Source: Maricaulis sp048270265
GTDB lineage: Bacteria; Pseudomonadota; Alphaproteobacteria; Caulobacterales; Maricaulaceae
Direction of reading: 5' to 3'
NCBI RefSeq assembly: GCF_048270265.1
Contig: NZ_JBLWTD010000011.1
Coordinates: forward strand, 37,743-101,742
DNA: 64,000 nt
Shown: one piece after another, positions 17,584 to 25,626 of the stretch
Numbering within the stretch: position 1 is the stretch's first letter
Layout of the letters: every line of letters starts with the position of its first letter
Translations under genes and position numbers: made by a program
Notes under the pieces: model-generated
What the model saw: only the letters and a program-made list of their open reading frames with translations
What the model was told of the DNA's origin: nothing
The model's database searches: none

Positions 17584-18618
17584 ATGAAAGCGCTGGTCAA
17601 GGCAAAGCCGGAAGAAGGTATCTGGATGCAGGATGTCCCGATGCCCAAGGTCGGCCCGGACGATGTGCTGATCAAGATCCACAAGACGGCGATCTGCGGC
17701 ACCGATATCCACATTTACAACTGGGATGACTGGGCCGCCAAGACGGTGCCGACCCCGATGGTGGTGGGGCATGAATATGCCGGCGAGATTGTCGACAAGG
17801 GCGCCAATGTGAAGCGCGTCGAGATCGGCCAGCGCGTTTCCGGCGAGGGCCATGTCGTCGGTACGCTGTCGCGCGCCGCGCGCGCCGGACGCTTCCATCT
17901 CGACCCCGACACGCAAGGCGTCGGCGTCAATATTCCCGGCGCCTTCGCCGAATACCTCGTCCTGCCGGCCTTCAATGTCGTCAAGCTGCCGGAGGAAGTC
18001 TCCGACGAGCTCGGCGCGATTCTCGACCCGCTTGGCAATGCCGTCCACACGGCGCTGCAATTCGACCTCGTCGGCGAGGATGTGCTGGTCACCGGCGCCG
18101 GCCCGATCGGGATCATGGCCGCCGCGATTGCCCGCCATGTCGGCGCGCGCCATGTCGTTTTGACCGATATCAACACCCATCGTCTGCACCTGGCCAGCCA
18201 GGTCGTGCCGCGGGTCCACACCGTCAATGTCGCGGAGACCAGCCTGCAGGATGTGATGGCCGAGCTGGGCATGACCGAAGGCTTTGATGTCGGGCTGGAA
18301 ATGTCCGGCGCGCCGACGGCGATCGGCGCGATGCTGGATGCGATGGTGATGGGCGGCAAGATTGCCATGCTCGGCCTGCCATCGAAACCCATTCCGGTCG
18401 ATTTCGGCTCCCTGGTCCTCAAGGCGATCACGCTGAAGGGTGTCTATGGACGTGAGATGTTCGAGACCTGGTACAAGATGATCGCCATGCTCGAGAGCGG
18501 GCTGGATGTCAGCCGGGTGATCACCCATCGCTATGCGGCCGATGATTTCCAGAAGGGTTTCGATGCCATGCGCTCGGGAAAATCGGGCAAGGTCATTCTG
18601 GATTGGACACAGCCATGA
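17584..18618 (+). CDS. tdh: L-threonine 3-dehydrogenase lacking structural-zinc cysteines
   Basis: 344 residues. It oxidises L-threonine with NAD+ to 2-amino-3-oxobutanoate, the substrate of Kbl. This is a medium-chain dehydrogenase: catalytic zinc residues Cys38 (AICGTD), His63 and Glu64 (GHEYAG) are present, and TGAGPIGIMAA is the Rossmann loop. At the four positions that hold the structural-zinc cysteines in E. coli Tdh (93, 96, 99, 107) this protein has Gly, Ser, Ala and Asp. Cys38 is its only cysteine. The surrounding lobe sequence is otherwise collinear with no gap. ATG 17584 is favoured over GTG 17581 because GAGGGAG then lies five bases upstream. Four bases overlap the next gene. Confidence 0.93.
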   Translation: MKALVKAKPEEGIWMQDVPMPKVGPDDVLIKIHKTAICGTDIHIYNWDDWAAKTVPTPMVVGHEYAGEIVDKGANVKRVEIGQRVSGEGHVVGTLSRAARAGRFHLDPDTQGVGVNIPGAFAEYLVLPAFNVVKLPEEVSDELGAILDPLGNAVHTALQFDLVGEDVLVTGAGPIGIMAAAIARHVGARHVVLTDINTHRLHLASQVVPRVHTVNVAETSLQDVMAELGMTEGFDVGLEMSGAPTAIGAMLDAMVMGGKIAMLGLPSKPIPVDFGSLVLKAITLKGVYGREMFETWYKMIAMLESGLDVSRVITHRYAADDFQKGFDAMRSGKSGKVILDWTQP

Positions 18619-19319
18619 CGGACAAGCGCCCCGGTGAGGCACATCCCGACGAAGCGAGACGCGTGCCGCTGACCGACTATATCGAATACGGCCCGGCCGA
18701 AATGCTGAGCCGCGCGGCCGCCTTCGCGAGGAATCTCAAGCGCCGCCGCACCGTGCGTGATTTCGCCGACCGGCCGGTCGATCCGGAAATCGTGAAGCAC
18801 GCGATTGATGCCGCTGGCACCGCACCCTCGGGCGCCAATCACCAGCCCTGGCACTTCGTGGTGATCCAGGACCCCGCCCGGCGCAAGGCCCTGCGCGAGG
18901 CGGCGGAAAAGGAAGAGAAAGCCTTCTATGAAGGCAAGGGCGGTGAGGAATGGCTGCAGGCCCTCTCACCGCTGGGCACCGACAGCACCAAGCCCTTCCT
19001 GGAAACCGCGCCGGTGCTGATCGCCGTCTTCGCGCAAAAGCGTGGCGGGGAAAAAGTCGGGCAGTCGAAGAAAAACTACTACATCAATGAGAGTGTCGGG
19101 ATTGCCTGCGGCTTCATGCTGGCGGCCCTGCACGAGGCCGGTCTGGTGACCCTGACCCACACGCCCAATCCGATGAAATTCCTCACCGAAATCTGCGAAC
19201 GCCCGGCCGATGAAAAGCCCTTCATGCTGATCGTCGCCGGCTATCCGGCCGAAGACGCGACGGTGCCCGAGCACGCGCTGATCAAGAAATCGGTTGGCGA
19301 GATATCGAGCTGGCTTTAG
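18615..19319 (+). CDS. Iodotyrosine-deiodinase-like flavoprotein (nitroreductase superfamily)
   Basis: 234 residues. The fold is nitroreductase-like with FMN-binding RRRTVRDF and GTAPSGANHQPWHFVV. It follows animal iodotyrosine deiodinase closely: FLETAPVLI, YYINESVGIACGFMLAALHEAGLVT and GYPAEDATVP. The three substrate-gripping residues of human IYD (Glu157, Tyr161, Lys182) match Glu101, Tyr105 and Lys126 here with identical spacing (4 and 21 residues). Members remove iodine or bromine from halotyrosines reductively. The start overlaps the tdh stop by four bases, indicating coupled translation. A TTG twelve bases upstream is an unlikely alternative. The physiological substrate in bacteria is not established. 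Confidence 0.8.
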   Translation: MTDKRPGEAHPDEARRVPLTDYIEYGPAEMLSRAAAFARNLKRRRTVRDFADRPVDPEIVKHAIDAAGTAPSGANHQPWHFVVIQDPARRKALREAAEKEEKAFYEGKGGEEWLQALSPLGTDSTKPFLETAPVLIAVFAQKRGGEKVGQSKKNYYINESVGIACGFMLAALHEAGLVTLTHTPNPMKFLTEICERPADEKPFMLIVAGYPAEDATVPEHALIKKSVGEISSWL

Positions 19320-19350
19320 GGGCGCCGTGCCCTCGGGAAAGTGGGCGCCC

Positions 19351-20334
19351 TTATCGCTGCGTCCGTGCGCAAATCGGGGCTGTTTGCGCCAATTGCTCTG
19401 CGACGGACCACAGGCCGATTTCGGCGCGGCGTTCGTCGAGACGGGCTTCATCCTCGATCTCTCCGGCGAGGGCAGGCTCCCCGTCCACGCATGTCGTGTA
19501 GGTGCCGTAGGGCAGCGGGCGGTCATGCTTTTGCGCATCCGTGTCGAGGATCAAGGCGTAGGTGGCGCTGCCCAGCTGACCTTCCCTGAAGGCGTTGCCG
19601 GCCAATTCGACATAGCGTTGCTGGGTCGGCGAGCCATTGGTGGTGTGCTTGTAGATATTGAAGGCCTGGGCTGAAATCTGCCGTGTCGTCGAGCTCTCCG
19701 TCGGGAAGCCGTGGGCTGTCAGATAGTCACCGAGCAGGGCGTCATTCTCGGCTCCCACGCGGCACCAGGTCCGCCAGACGATGGCGATCCCGGTCGGATC
19801 GAGGTCAGCCTCATCCACGACCTCGTTGAAATGCGCGCGCTTCCAATTGCCCAGGGCGGTATCCAGAACGGCCCTCCAGGGGATCGCGCCCGCATCCGTG
19901 TCGTCCTGAGGCAATTGACCCTCGGCATCGAAGCCAAACGTCGGGCGGGATGCATAGACGCTCGCTGCGAGTTCCGGCAGATTGATCGGGCGCGCGGTAC
20001 CGCCGGAAAATAATTCAAAGAATGCTGTCGGGTCCGCAGCACCGCAGGTTTCCGCGCTGAAGGCAGGCTGGCGAGTGGCCGAAGTCATTTCTTGTGGCAA
20101 GGCCCCGATAGCCAGACCTGATTGTGCGGCTTCCGTTAGGGTCTGTTCGAGCTCTTCAGTGATCATGGCGACCAGCGAGCGCGGGGGCTGGGGCTGTTCG
20201 GCCGACCGGGGTGTCTCCTGGGCGTCTGCCCAGCTTGCGATCGATGCAAGGGCGGCGATAGCGACGCTGGACCAGCGAGGCAGCGAGCCGGTCTGGCGGA
20301 TCGGTTTTGACGGGCCGAACGATGTCTTTGCCAT
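19351..20334 (-). CDS. Secreted DUF6624-like protein
   Basis: 327 residues with an N-terminal signal peptide: basic lead, hydrophobic VAIAALASIASW, likely cleavage after WADA near residue 38. The C-terminal 140 residues resemble DUF6624 proteins: LLGDYLTAHGFPT, a QRYVELAGNAFREGQ helix, ALILDTDAQKHDRPLPYGTY, and DEARLDERRAEIGL. Cysteines in ETCGAADP, RTWCRVG, YTTCVDG and near the C-terminus (APICART) could pair in the periplasm. No enzymatic function is known for the family. A GAGGA site lies nine bases before the ATG. It faces the flavoenzyme gene convergently, 31 bases apart. Confidence 0.6.
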   Translation of the reverse strand: MAKTSFGPSKPIRQTGSLPRWSSVAIAALASIASWADAQETPRSAEQPQPPRSLVAMITEELEQTLTEAAQSGLAIGALPQEMTSATRQPAFSAETCGAADPTAFFELFSGGTARPINLPELAASVYASRPTFGFDAEGQLPQDDTDAGAIPWRAVLDTALGNWKRAHFNEVVDEADLDPTGIAIVWRTWCRVGAENDALLGDYLTAHGFPTESSTTRQISAQAFNIYKHTTNGSPTQQRYVELAGNAFREGQLGSATYALILDTDAQKHDRPLPYGTYTTCVDGEPALAGEIEDEARLDERRAEIGLWSVAEQLAQTAPICARTQR

Positions 20335-20428
20335 GGCTTCGGATCCTCACAGCCGGGGCTCAAGCCCGTGCAGGTTGTATCCAGAAAACACGCATTTCTT
20401 GCTTGCCGTCAAGGCCTCCTATAGGCAA

Positions 20429-20453
20429 CGCCCGGTCCCTTGGGGGCCGGGCG
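20429..20453. terminator. GC-rich hairpin downstream of the small immunity-like gene
   Basis: CGCCCGG and CCGGGCG pair around CCC/GGG with one bulged T and a short loop. It follows the leftward gene ending at 20511 and precedes the leftward gene starting at 20334. There is no T-run on the expected strand, so factor-independent termination is uncertain. Confidence 0.35.
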
Positions 20454-20510
20454 CGGCGTCCGGGGTAGGCGCGTTTTGCCAGGGGGGCCGTCAGGGGCAG
20501 GGCGGACTCC

Positions 20511-20714
20511 CTATTCTCGCACGCGCCGGCGGATCGCGGTGAAGCTCCAGATCAGGGCGATAAGCCAGCCAATCCCGGTCCAGCCCAGCAGAAGGTTGGT
20601 CAGGAAGATAGCGAAGCTGTTGTCGTGGCCGCGCAGCAAGGCGATCAGGGTCGGCAAAAAGCCGATGATCAAGACTGCAATCGCGCCTTCGGGGCCCATC
20701 AGATGATACTCCAT
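20511..20714 (-). CDS. Superinfection-immunity-family small membrane protein
   Basis: 67 residues. It resembles the Imm-type superinfection immunity family: a hydrophobic segment at about 9-27, then the characteristic NLLLGWTGIGWLIALIWS forming the second helix, and a basic tail (IRRRVRE). The same fold occurs in T4 Imm, which blocks DNA entry of related phages, but chromosomal copies are widespread and mostly of unknown role. The ATG at 20714 is preceded by AAGGA seven bases upstream; longer readings lack this. It stands alone between the AraC regulator and the secreted protein. Confidence 0.7.
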   Translation of the reverse strand: MEYHLMGPEGAIAVLIIGFLPTLIALLRGHDNSFAIFLTNLLLGWTGIGWLIALIWSFTAIRRRVRE

Positions 20715-20827
20715 TTCGTTTGTCCTTATCGACTTTCGATATGAAGTTATGCCGATCCGGATCGGGGCGCAAGATGGTGGGGGCGGGATTGTGCGTTGAT
20801 CTGTCCCGCCCTCCCGGCCCGCGCTGC

Positions 20828-21718
20828 TCAAGCCGTTACGGGCCGGTCCTCGCGTGGGGACTGTCCGAATTTGCGGCGATATTCGCGGCTGAACTGCGTC
20901 GGGCTTTCATATCCGACCTCGAAGGCGATCGCCGTCACGCTTGCGGCGGTGCCCTGCAGGCGCCGCCTGGCTTCCATCAGTCGCAGCGCTTTCTGGTATT
21001 GCAGGGGCGTCGTACCCGTGAGCGCGCGGAAATGATCGTGAAAGGCCGAGATGCTCATCCCGGCTTCGCGGGCCAGCCCGGCAATCGTCAGGGGAGCGGT
21101 GTAGTCACGCCGGATTCGCGTGATGGCCCGCGCGATCCGGCTGGCTTGACCGTCGGGCTGCATCAGCGCCCGCAAGGCGGCCCCCTGATTGCCGAGCAGA
21201 AGACGGTAGTGGATTTCGCGGATGACGAGCGGTGCGAGCACCTCGATATCCATCGCAGACCCGCGCAGCGCGAACAGCCGGGCCATGGCATCGATCAGCG
21301 CCGGATCGGCATCGCCAACCACCAGCGCTGTCCGGGATGGCGGGCTGTCCATTCCGGCGAGGTCATCCAGCTCTGACGCCAGATCGCGCAACAGGCCGAT
21401 ATCAAGATCCAAAGCGAGCGCGAGATAGGGCGTTTGCGCTGTCGCCTCGACGACGCAGGCCGTCGCCGGCAAATCCAGACTGACGATCAGGCTCTGTAGC
21501 GCGCCGAAGCGGTGGAGGCATTCACCGATCAGGGTTTGCTTGCTGCCCTGGAGGACCAGGCAAAAGAGCGGTTGATAGTCGACGGCGGTGAACTGTGTCG
21601 GAACACGGCTCCGGACCAGCGAGAGCGTTGGCACATGGGTTGGTTGTGGCCAGTCATCGAAGCCACAATTGTTGGCATAATCGATCATGTCACGTCGCAA
21701 CTGCTCAAGATGGGCCAT
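20828..21718 (-). CDS. AraC-family transcriptional regulator
   Basis: 296 residues. The N-terminal half matches the AraC-type cupin-like arm (LVRSRVPTQF, PLFCLVLQGSKQTLIGE, SLDLPATACVVEAT). The C-terminal 100 residues carry two helix-turn-helix motifs (LAREAGMSISAFHDHFRA and AIAFEVGYESPTQFSREYRR). The start at 21718 is chosen because AGGGAG lies six bases upstream. It diverges from the SDR gene at 21873 across a 154-base gap, the common arrangement of an AraC activator with its oxidoreductase target. The inducer is unknown. Confidence 0.85.
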   Translation of the reverse strand: MAHLEQLRRDMIDYANNCGFDDWPQPTHVPTLSLVRSRVPTQFTAVDYQPLFCLVLQGSKQTLIGECLHRFGALQSLIVSLDLPATACVVEATAQTPYLALALDLDIGLLRDLASELDDLAGMDSPPSRTALVVGDADPALIDAMARLFALRGSAMDIEVLAPLVIREIHYRLLLGNQGAALRALMQPDGQASRIARAITRIRRDYTAPLTIAGLAREAGMSISAFHDHFRALTGTTPLQYQKALRLMEARRRLQGTAASVTAIAFEVGYESPTQFSREYRRKFGQSPREDRPVTA

Positions 21719-21872
21719 GGCCAACTCCCTGCTGAACCTCCTAGTCCGGCCCACCGTCTGCCGCAAGCGACGGCTTTGCAAATGCGAGGATTGGGCAGGT
21801 TTTGTGGAGAATATGGCAGGTGCGCCGGAGCGCTGGCCGCTAGATCAAAGGGGTGAGCACAAGGAGCAGACC

Positions 21873-22640
21873 ATGACCGAAACGTCCCATCCCGTCATCC
21901 TGATCACCGGCGGCAGCCGCGGCCTCGGCCGCAGCATGGCGTTGCATCTCGCCCGCCTGGGCGCCGATATCATCCTGATCTATCAGGGCGCGCAGCAGGA
22001 GGCCGGGGCTGTCATCGCCGAGATCGGGGCGCTCGGGCGACGCGGCCTGGCGCTGCAGCTGGATATCGGTGACACCTCCGGCTTTCCCGGCTTTGTCGAT
22101 GCCCTTCGCGAAGTGCTGGAGCGGCAGTGGGGCGGTGCCCGGCTCGATGGCCTCGTCAACAATGCCGGCGTTGGCGTCAACAAGCCCTTTGCCGGGACCA
22201 GCGAGGCCGAATTCGACCAGTTGATGTCGCTGCACCTGAAGGGCGTCTTCTTCCTCACCCAGTCCCTGCTTGGCCTGATCCGCAATGGCGGTCACATTCT
22301 CAACCTCTCCACCGGGCTGACCCGTTTCACCCATCCGGGCTTTGCCGCCTACGCGGCGATGAAGGGCGCGGTCGAGGTGCTGACGCGTTATTTGGCGCTG
22401 GAACTGGGACCGCGCGGTATCCGCGTGAACACGATTGCGCCCGGTGCCATCGAAACCGACTTCGGAGGCGGTCTGGTGCGCGATAACCCGGCGGTGAATT
22501 CCGGCATTGCTGCGGCAACCGCGCTCGGCCGGGCCGGACTTCCCGATGATATCGGCGGCGCGGTTGCCAGTGTACTGCTGGGTGATTTCGGCTGGATGAC
22601 CGGACAACGCCTCGAACTCTCCGGCGGCCAGAGCCTCTAG
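21873..22640 (+). CDS. Short-chain dehydrogenase/reductase
   Basis: 255 residues. Classical SDR: NAD(P)-binding TGGSRGLG at 12-19, NNAGVG near 92, catalytic serine in LNLSTG, and the catalytic tyrosine/lysine in YAAMKG. The C-terminal segment with IAPGAIETDFGG and MTGQRLELSGGQSL is like 3-oxoacyl-ACP reductases. A Gly-Arg motif rather than an acid after strand 2 hints at NADPH use, but this is weak. AAGGAG lies six bases before the ATG. It is divergent from the AraC regulator, which probably controls it. The substrate cannot be told. Confidence 0.85.
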   Translation: MTETSHPVILITGGSRGLGRSMALHLARLGADIILIYQGAQQEAGAVIAEIGALGRRGLALQLDIGDTSGFPGFVDALREVLERQWGGARLDGLVNNAGVGVNKPFAGTSEAEFDQLMSLHLKGVFFLTQSLLGLIRNGGHILNLSTGLTRFTHPGFAAYAAMKGAVEVLTRYLALELGPRGIRVNTIAPGAIETDFGGGLVRDNPAVNSGIAAATALGRAGLPDDIGGAVASVLLGDFGWMTGQRLELSGGQSL

Positions 22641-22651
22641 CCCGATATGAA

Positions 22652-22679
22652 ACAGCCCCGGCTTTGGGGCCGGGGCTGT
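22652..22679. terminator. Hairpin terminator between convergent genes
   Basis: ACAGCCCCGGC (22652-22662) pairs perfectly with GCCGGGGCTGT (22669-22679) around a TTTGGG loop. It sits 12 bases after the SDR stop and 27 bases beyond the acyl-CoA synthetase stop on the other strand. On the minus strand the stem is followed by TTTCAT, a short T-run, so it may act in both directions. Confidence 0.65.
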
Positions 22680-22705
22680 CTCTGTGTGGTCATGCCGGTT
22701 GCCGC

Positions 22706-24349
22706 CTAACCTTCGACGGACGGAAACTCATAGCCGGCATAGATCTCGCGCAGCTTGGTCTTGAGGATTTTCCCCGTGGCGCCGATCGGCATGTGCTCGA
22801 TGAATTCCACCGCGTCGGGCAGCCACCATTTGGGCACCTCGCCGCGCAGGTATTCGATGATCGACTCGGCATCCGGCTCGAAACCCTCATTGAGCTGGAC
22901 GACCAGAAGCGGGCGTTCCTGCCATTTCGGGTGCGGCATGCCGAAGGCGGCGGCCAGGGCGACGGAGGGATGGCCCATCGCGGCGTTTTCCAGATCGATC
23001 GAGGAGATCCATTCGCCGCCGGTCTTGATCACGTCCTTGGAACGGTCGGTGATGGTCATGAAGCCATCGCCGTCGAGATAGGCGACATCGCCGGTCTTGA
23101 ACCAGCCATCATCGGTGAAGCTGTCGGCCCCGGCGCCGCGATAATAGGACGAGGCGATCCATGGCCCCTGGACCTGGACATGGCCGGAGGACTTGCCATC
23201 CCAGGGCAGGATATCACCGCCATCATTGACGATGCGCATGCCGACGCCGAACACCAGCCGGCCCTGTTTCAGCTTGATCTTGATCTGGTCTTCGCGATCG
23301 AGCTTGTCATGCTTGGGCAGGAGATTGTTGACGGTACCCAGCGGGCTCATTTCCGTCATGCCCCAGCCTTGCTGCATCACGACGTCATATTCGTCCTCAT
23401 AGGCGCGCAGCAGGGCCTCGGGCAGGGCGGAGCCACCGATCAGGACGCGCTCGACACTGTCGATGCGATTGCCGCTCTTCTGCAGGTATTGCAGCAGGCC
23501 GAGCCAGACGGTCGGCACGCCGGCGACGTAATTGACCTGTTCGGTTTCAATCAGTTCGTGGATGCTGGCGCCGTCCATCTGGGCGCCGGGCATGACCAGC
23601 TTGGCGCCGTTCATCGGCGCGGCATAGGGAATGCCCCAGGCGTTGACGTGGAACATCGGCACCACCGGCAGCAGCGTGCCGCGGGCACCGACGCCGATCA
23701 CGTCGGAGGCCGAGGAGGCCATCGCGTGCAGCACGTTGGAGCGGTGGGAATAGAGCACGCCCTTGGGGTCGCCCGTCGTGCCGGAGGTGTAGCACAGGCC
23801 GGCGGCGGTGTTCTCGTCGAACATCGGCCAGTCGTATTCGGTGCTCTGGTCGGCGATCAATTCCTCATAGGTCAGGCATTTGGTCGCGACGCCGTCCTTG
23901 TAGGTGGCATCGGTCATCAACACCCAGTGACGCACCGATTTGCACTGTTTGGAGATGGCATCGACCAGCGGCGCGAAGGTCTTGTCGAAGAAGACGACTT
24001 TCGACTGGGCGTGATCGAGCATCCAGATCAGCTGTTTCGGATCGAGGCGCGGATTGACCGTGTGGATCACCGAGCCGATTCCGGAGATCGCGTAGTAGAG
24101 CTCGAAATGCCGGTGTGAATTCCACGCGATGGTGGCGACGCGGTCGCCCTCGCGCACCTTGAGCTTTTTCTGCAGCGCATGGGCCAGCTGTTTGGTGCGC
24201 TGGTGCGTGGCGGCATAGCCCTGGCGGTGAATCAGACCGCTTTCGGGCAGGCGGGTGACGATTTCCTGATCGCCATGGCATCGGGCGGCGTGGACCAGAA
24301 TGTCCGAAATCATCAACGGACGTTCCATCATGTGTGCGCGCAAGGTCAT
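22706..24349 (-). CDS. Fatty-acid (medium/long-chain) acyl-CoA synthetase
   Basis: 547 residues. Adenylate-forming enzyme that activates a carboxylic acid with ATP and joins it to CoA. The P-loop-like YTSGTTGDPKG, GWGMTEMSP (adenine binding), TGDVAYLDGDGFMTITDR with the conserved aspartate and arginine, and the C-terminal GKILKTKLRE with the catalytic lysine are all present. KTGGEWISSIDLE is typical of the FadD-like branch. Length and motifs fit medium- to long-chain acyl-CoA ligases; chain length cannot be read from sequence. Two adjacent ATGs (24352, 24349) follow GGGGAG, and the second has the better spacing. Confidence 0.88.
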   Translation of the reverse strand: MTLRAHMMERPLMISDILVHAARCHGDQEIVTRLPESGLIHRQGYAATHQRTKQLAHALQKKLKVREGDRVATIAWNSHRHFELYYAISGIGSVIHTVNPRLDPKQLIWMLDHAQSKVVFFDKTFAPLVDAISKQCKSVRHWVLMTDATYKDGVATKCLTYEELIADQSTEYDWPMFDENTAAGLCYTSGTTGDPKGVLYSHRSNVLHAMASSASDVIGVGARGTLLPVVPMFHVNAWGIPYAAPMNGAKLVMPGAQMDGASIHELIETEQVNYVAGVPTVWLGLLQYLQKSGNRIDSVERVLIGGSALPEALLRAYEDEYDVVMQQGWGMTEMSPLGTVNNLLPKHDKLDREDQIKIKLKQGRLVFGVGMRIVNDGGDILPWDGKSSGHVQVQGPWIASSYYRGAGADSFTDDGWFKTGDVAYLDGDGFMTITDRSKDVIKTGGEWISSIDLENAAMGHPSVALAAAFGMPHPKWQERPLLVVQLNEGFEPDAESIIEYLRGEVPKWWLPDAVEFIEHMPIGATGKILKTKLREIYAGYEFPSVEG

Positions 24350-24512
24350 CATGTCTCCCCTAGATATCAACCAGTTTCGCAGTGTTTGTTTTTTTCTTAT
24401 CAAAAGGCTTCCCGCCCCGCCGCGCAATCCCTTTGCGCGGCGCAAATGAATTGCCTATGCGTTTTGCCTGCGTTTGGCGGCCGCAATCGGCCCGATCAGG
24501 AGTGTTGCGACG

Positions 24513-25505
24513 ATGACGTCACCGGTTTCCGACCTGCCCACCCATGCGGATATTCTCGATGCGGCGCGGCAATTGGCCGGTCAGGCCGTGCGCACGCCGC
24601 TCCTGCGCAATGATGTGCTCGACGAACGGCTTGGTGCCCGAATTTTTGTGAAGGCGGAATGCCTGCAGCGCACCGGATCCTTCAAGTTTCGCGGCGCCTA
24701 TAACCGTATCTCCCGGCTGAATGCCGAGGAAAGAGCGCGCGGTGTCATCGCCTACAGCTCCGGCAATCACGCCCAGGGCGTTGCCGCCGCAGCAAGGCTG
24801 GTCGGCACCCATGCCACCATATTGATGCCGACCGATGCGCCGGCCGCCAAGGTTGAGGGCGTGCGTTTCTGGGGCGGCAAGGTGGTCAGCTATGACCGCG
24901 CCAGCGAGTCGCGCGAGGCGATCGGCGCCCGCATCGCCGCCGAGGAGGGCCGCATCCTGGTGCCGCCCTATGAGGACCGTTTCATCATTGCCGGGCAGGG
25001 CACGGCGGGGCTGGAACTGGTGGAGCAAATGGCCGAACTGGGCCTGGCGCCCGATATCGTCTCGGCCCCCGCCGGTGGCGGCGGGCTGATCGCCGGCACC
25101 GGGCTGGCGGTCAAGCATGCCCATCCGGACGCGCAGGTCTGGGCCGCCGAACCGGCCGGCTTCGATGATCACCGCCGTTCGCTCGAGGCGGGCGAGCGCG
25201 TCAGCAATGACCGCCTGACCGGCTCGATCTGCGACGCCATCATCACCCCGACGCCCGGCGAGCTGACCTGGCAGCTCAATTCCCGCCAGCTCAGCGGCGG
25301 CGTCGCCGTCACGGACGACGAAGCGCTGGCCGCAATGGCCTTCGCCTGGCGCCACCTCAAGATCGTGATCGAGCCGGGCGCCGTCGTTGCCCTGGCCGCC
25401 GTGCTCTCCGGCAAGCTGGATGTCGCCGGCAAGACGGTCTGCGTGCTCGCCACCGGCGGCAATGTCGACCGGGCGGTGTTTGCGCGGGCGCTGGAGCTGG
25501 GGTGA
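24513..25505 (+). CDS. Threonine/serine dehydratase (PLP fold type II)
   Basis: 330 residues. The Schiff-base lysine lies in RTGSFKFRGA (Lys58), SSGNHAQG binds the substrate carboxylate, and the glycine loop PAGGGGLIAG anchors the phosphate. Without a C-terminal regulatory ACT domain, it resembles catabolic threonine dehydratase and serine racemase-like enzymes. It deaminates threonine to 2-oxobutyrate or serine to pyruvate. Together with tdh/kbl elsewhere in the window, it gives a second possible route for threonine. AGGAG precedes the ATG by nine bases; an earlier GTG-type reading would add thirteen residues without support. It is divergent from the acyl-CoA synthetase. Confidence 0.85.
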   Translation: MTSPVSDLPTHADILDAARQLAGQAVRTPLLRNDVLDERLGARIFVKAECLQRTGSFKFRGAYNRISRLNAEERARGVIAYSSGNHAQGVAAAARLVGTHATILMPTDAPAAKVEGVRFWGGKVVSYDRASESREAIGARIAAEEGRILVPPYEDRFIIAGQGTAGLELVEQMAELGLAPDIVSAPAGGGGLIAGTGLAVKHAHPDAQVWAAEPAGFDDHRRSLEAGERVSNDRLTGSICDAIITPTPGELTWQLNSRQLSGGVAVTDDEALAAMAFAWRHLKIVIEPGAVVALAAVLSGKLDVAGKTVCVLATGGNVDRAVFARALELG

Positions 25506-25626
25506 GGGGGCGGCCAGGTGGGCGAAATCCGGCGCCCCACCCAACACATCACTTCCCCCGGAGGCGCGTCGCGAATTCCGGGGGAATAGCCAATTGTATC
25601 GGTTGGAGAAGTGCCGCTCGCTCGAT

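Noticed and set aside
20511..20714. Evidence of a phage immunity locus from the Imm-like small protein
   Set aside because: Such two-helix proteins are common single chromosomal genes; nothing else phage-derived is next to it.
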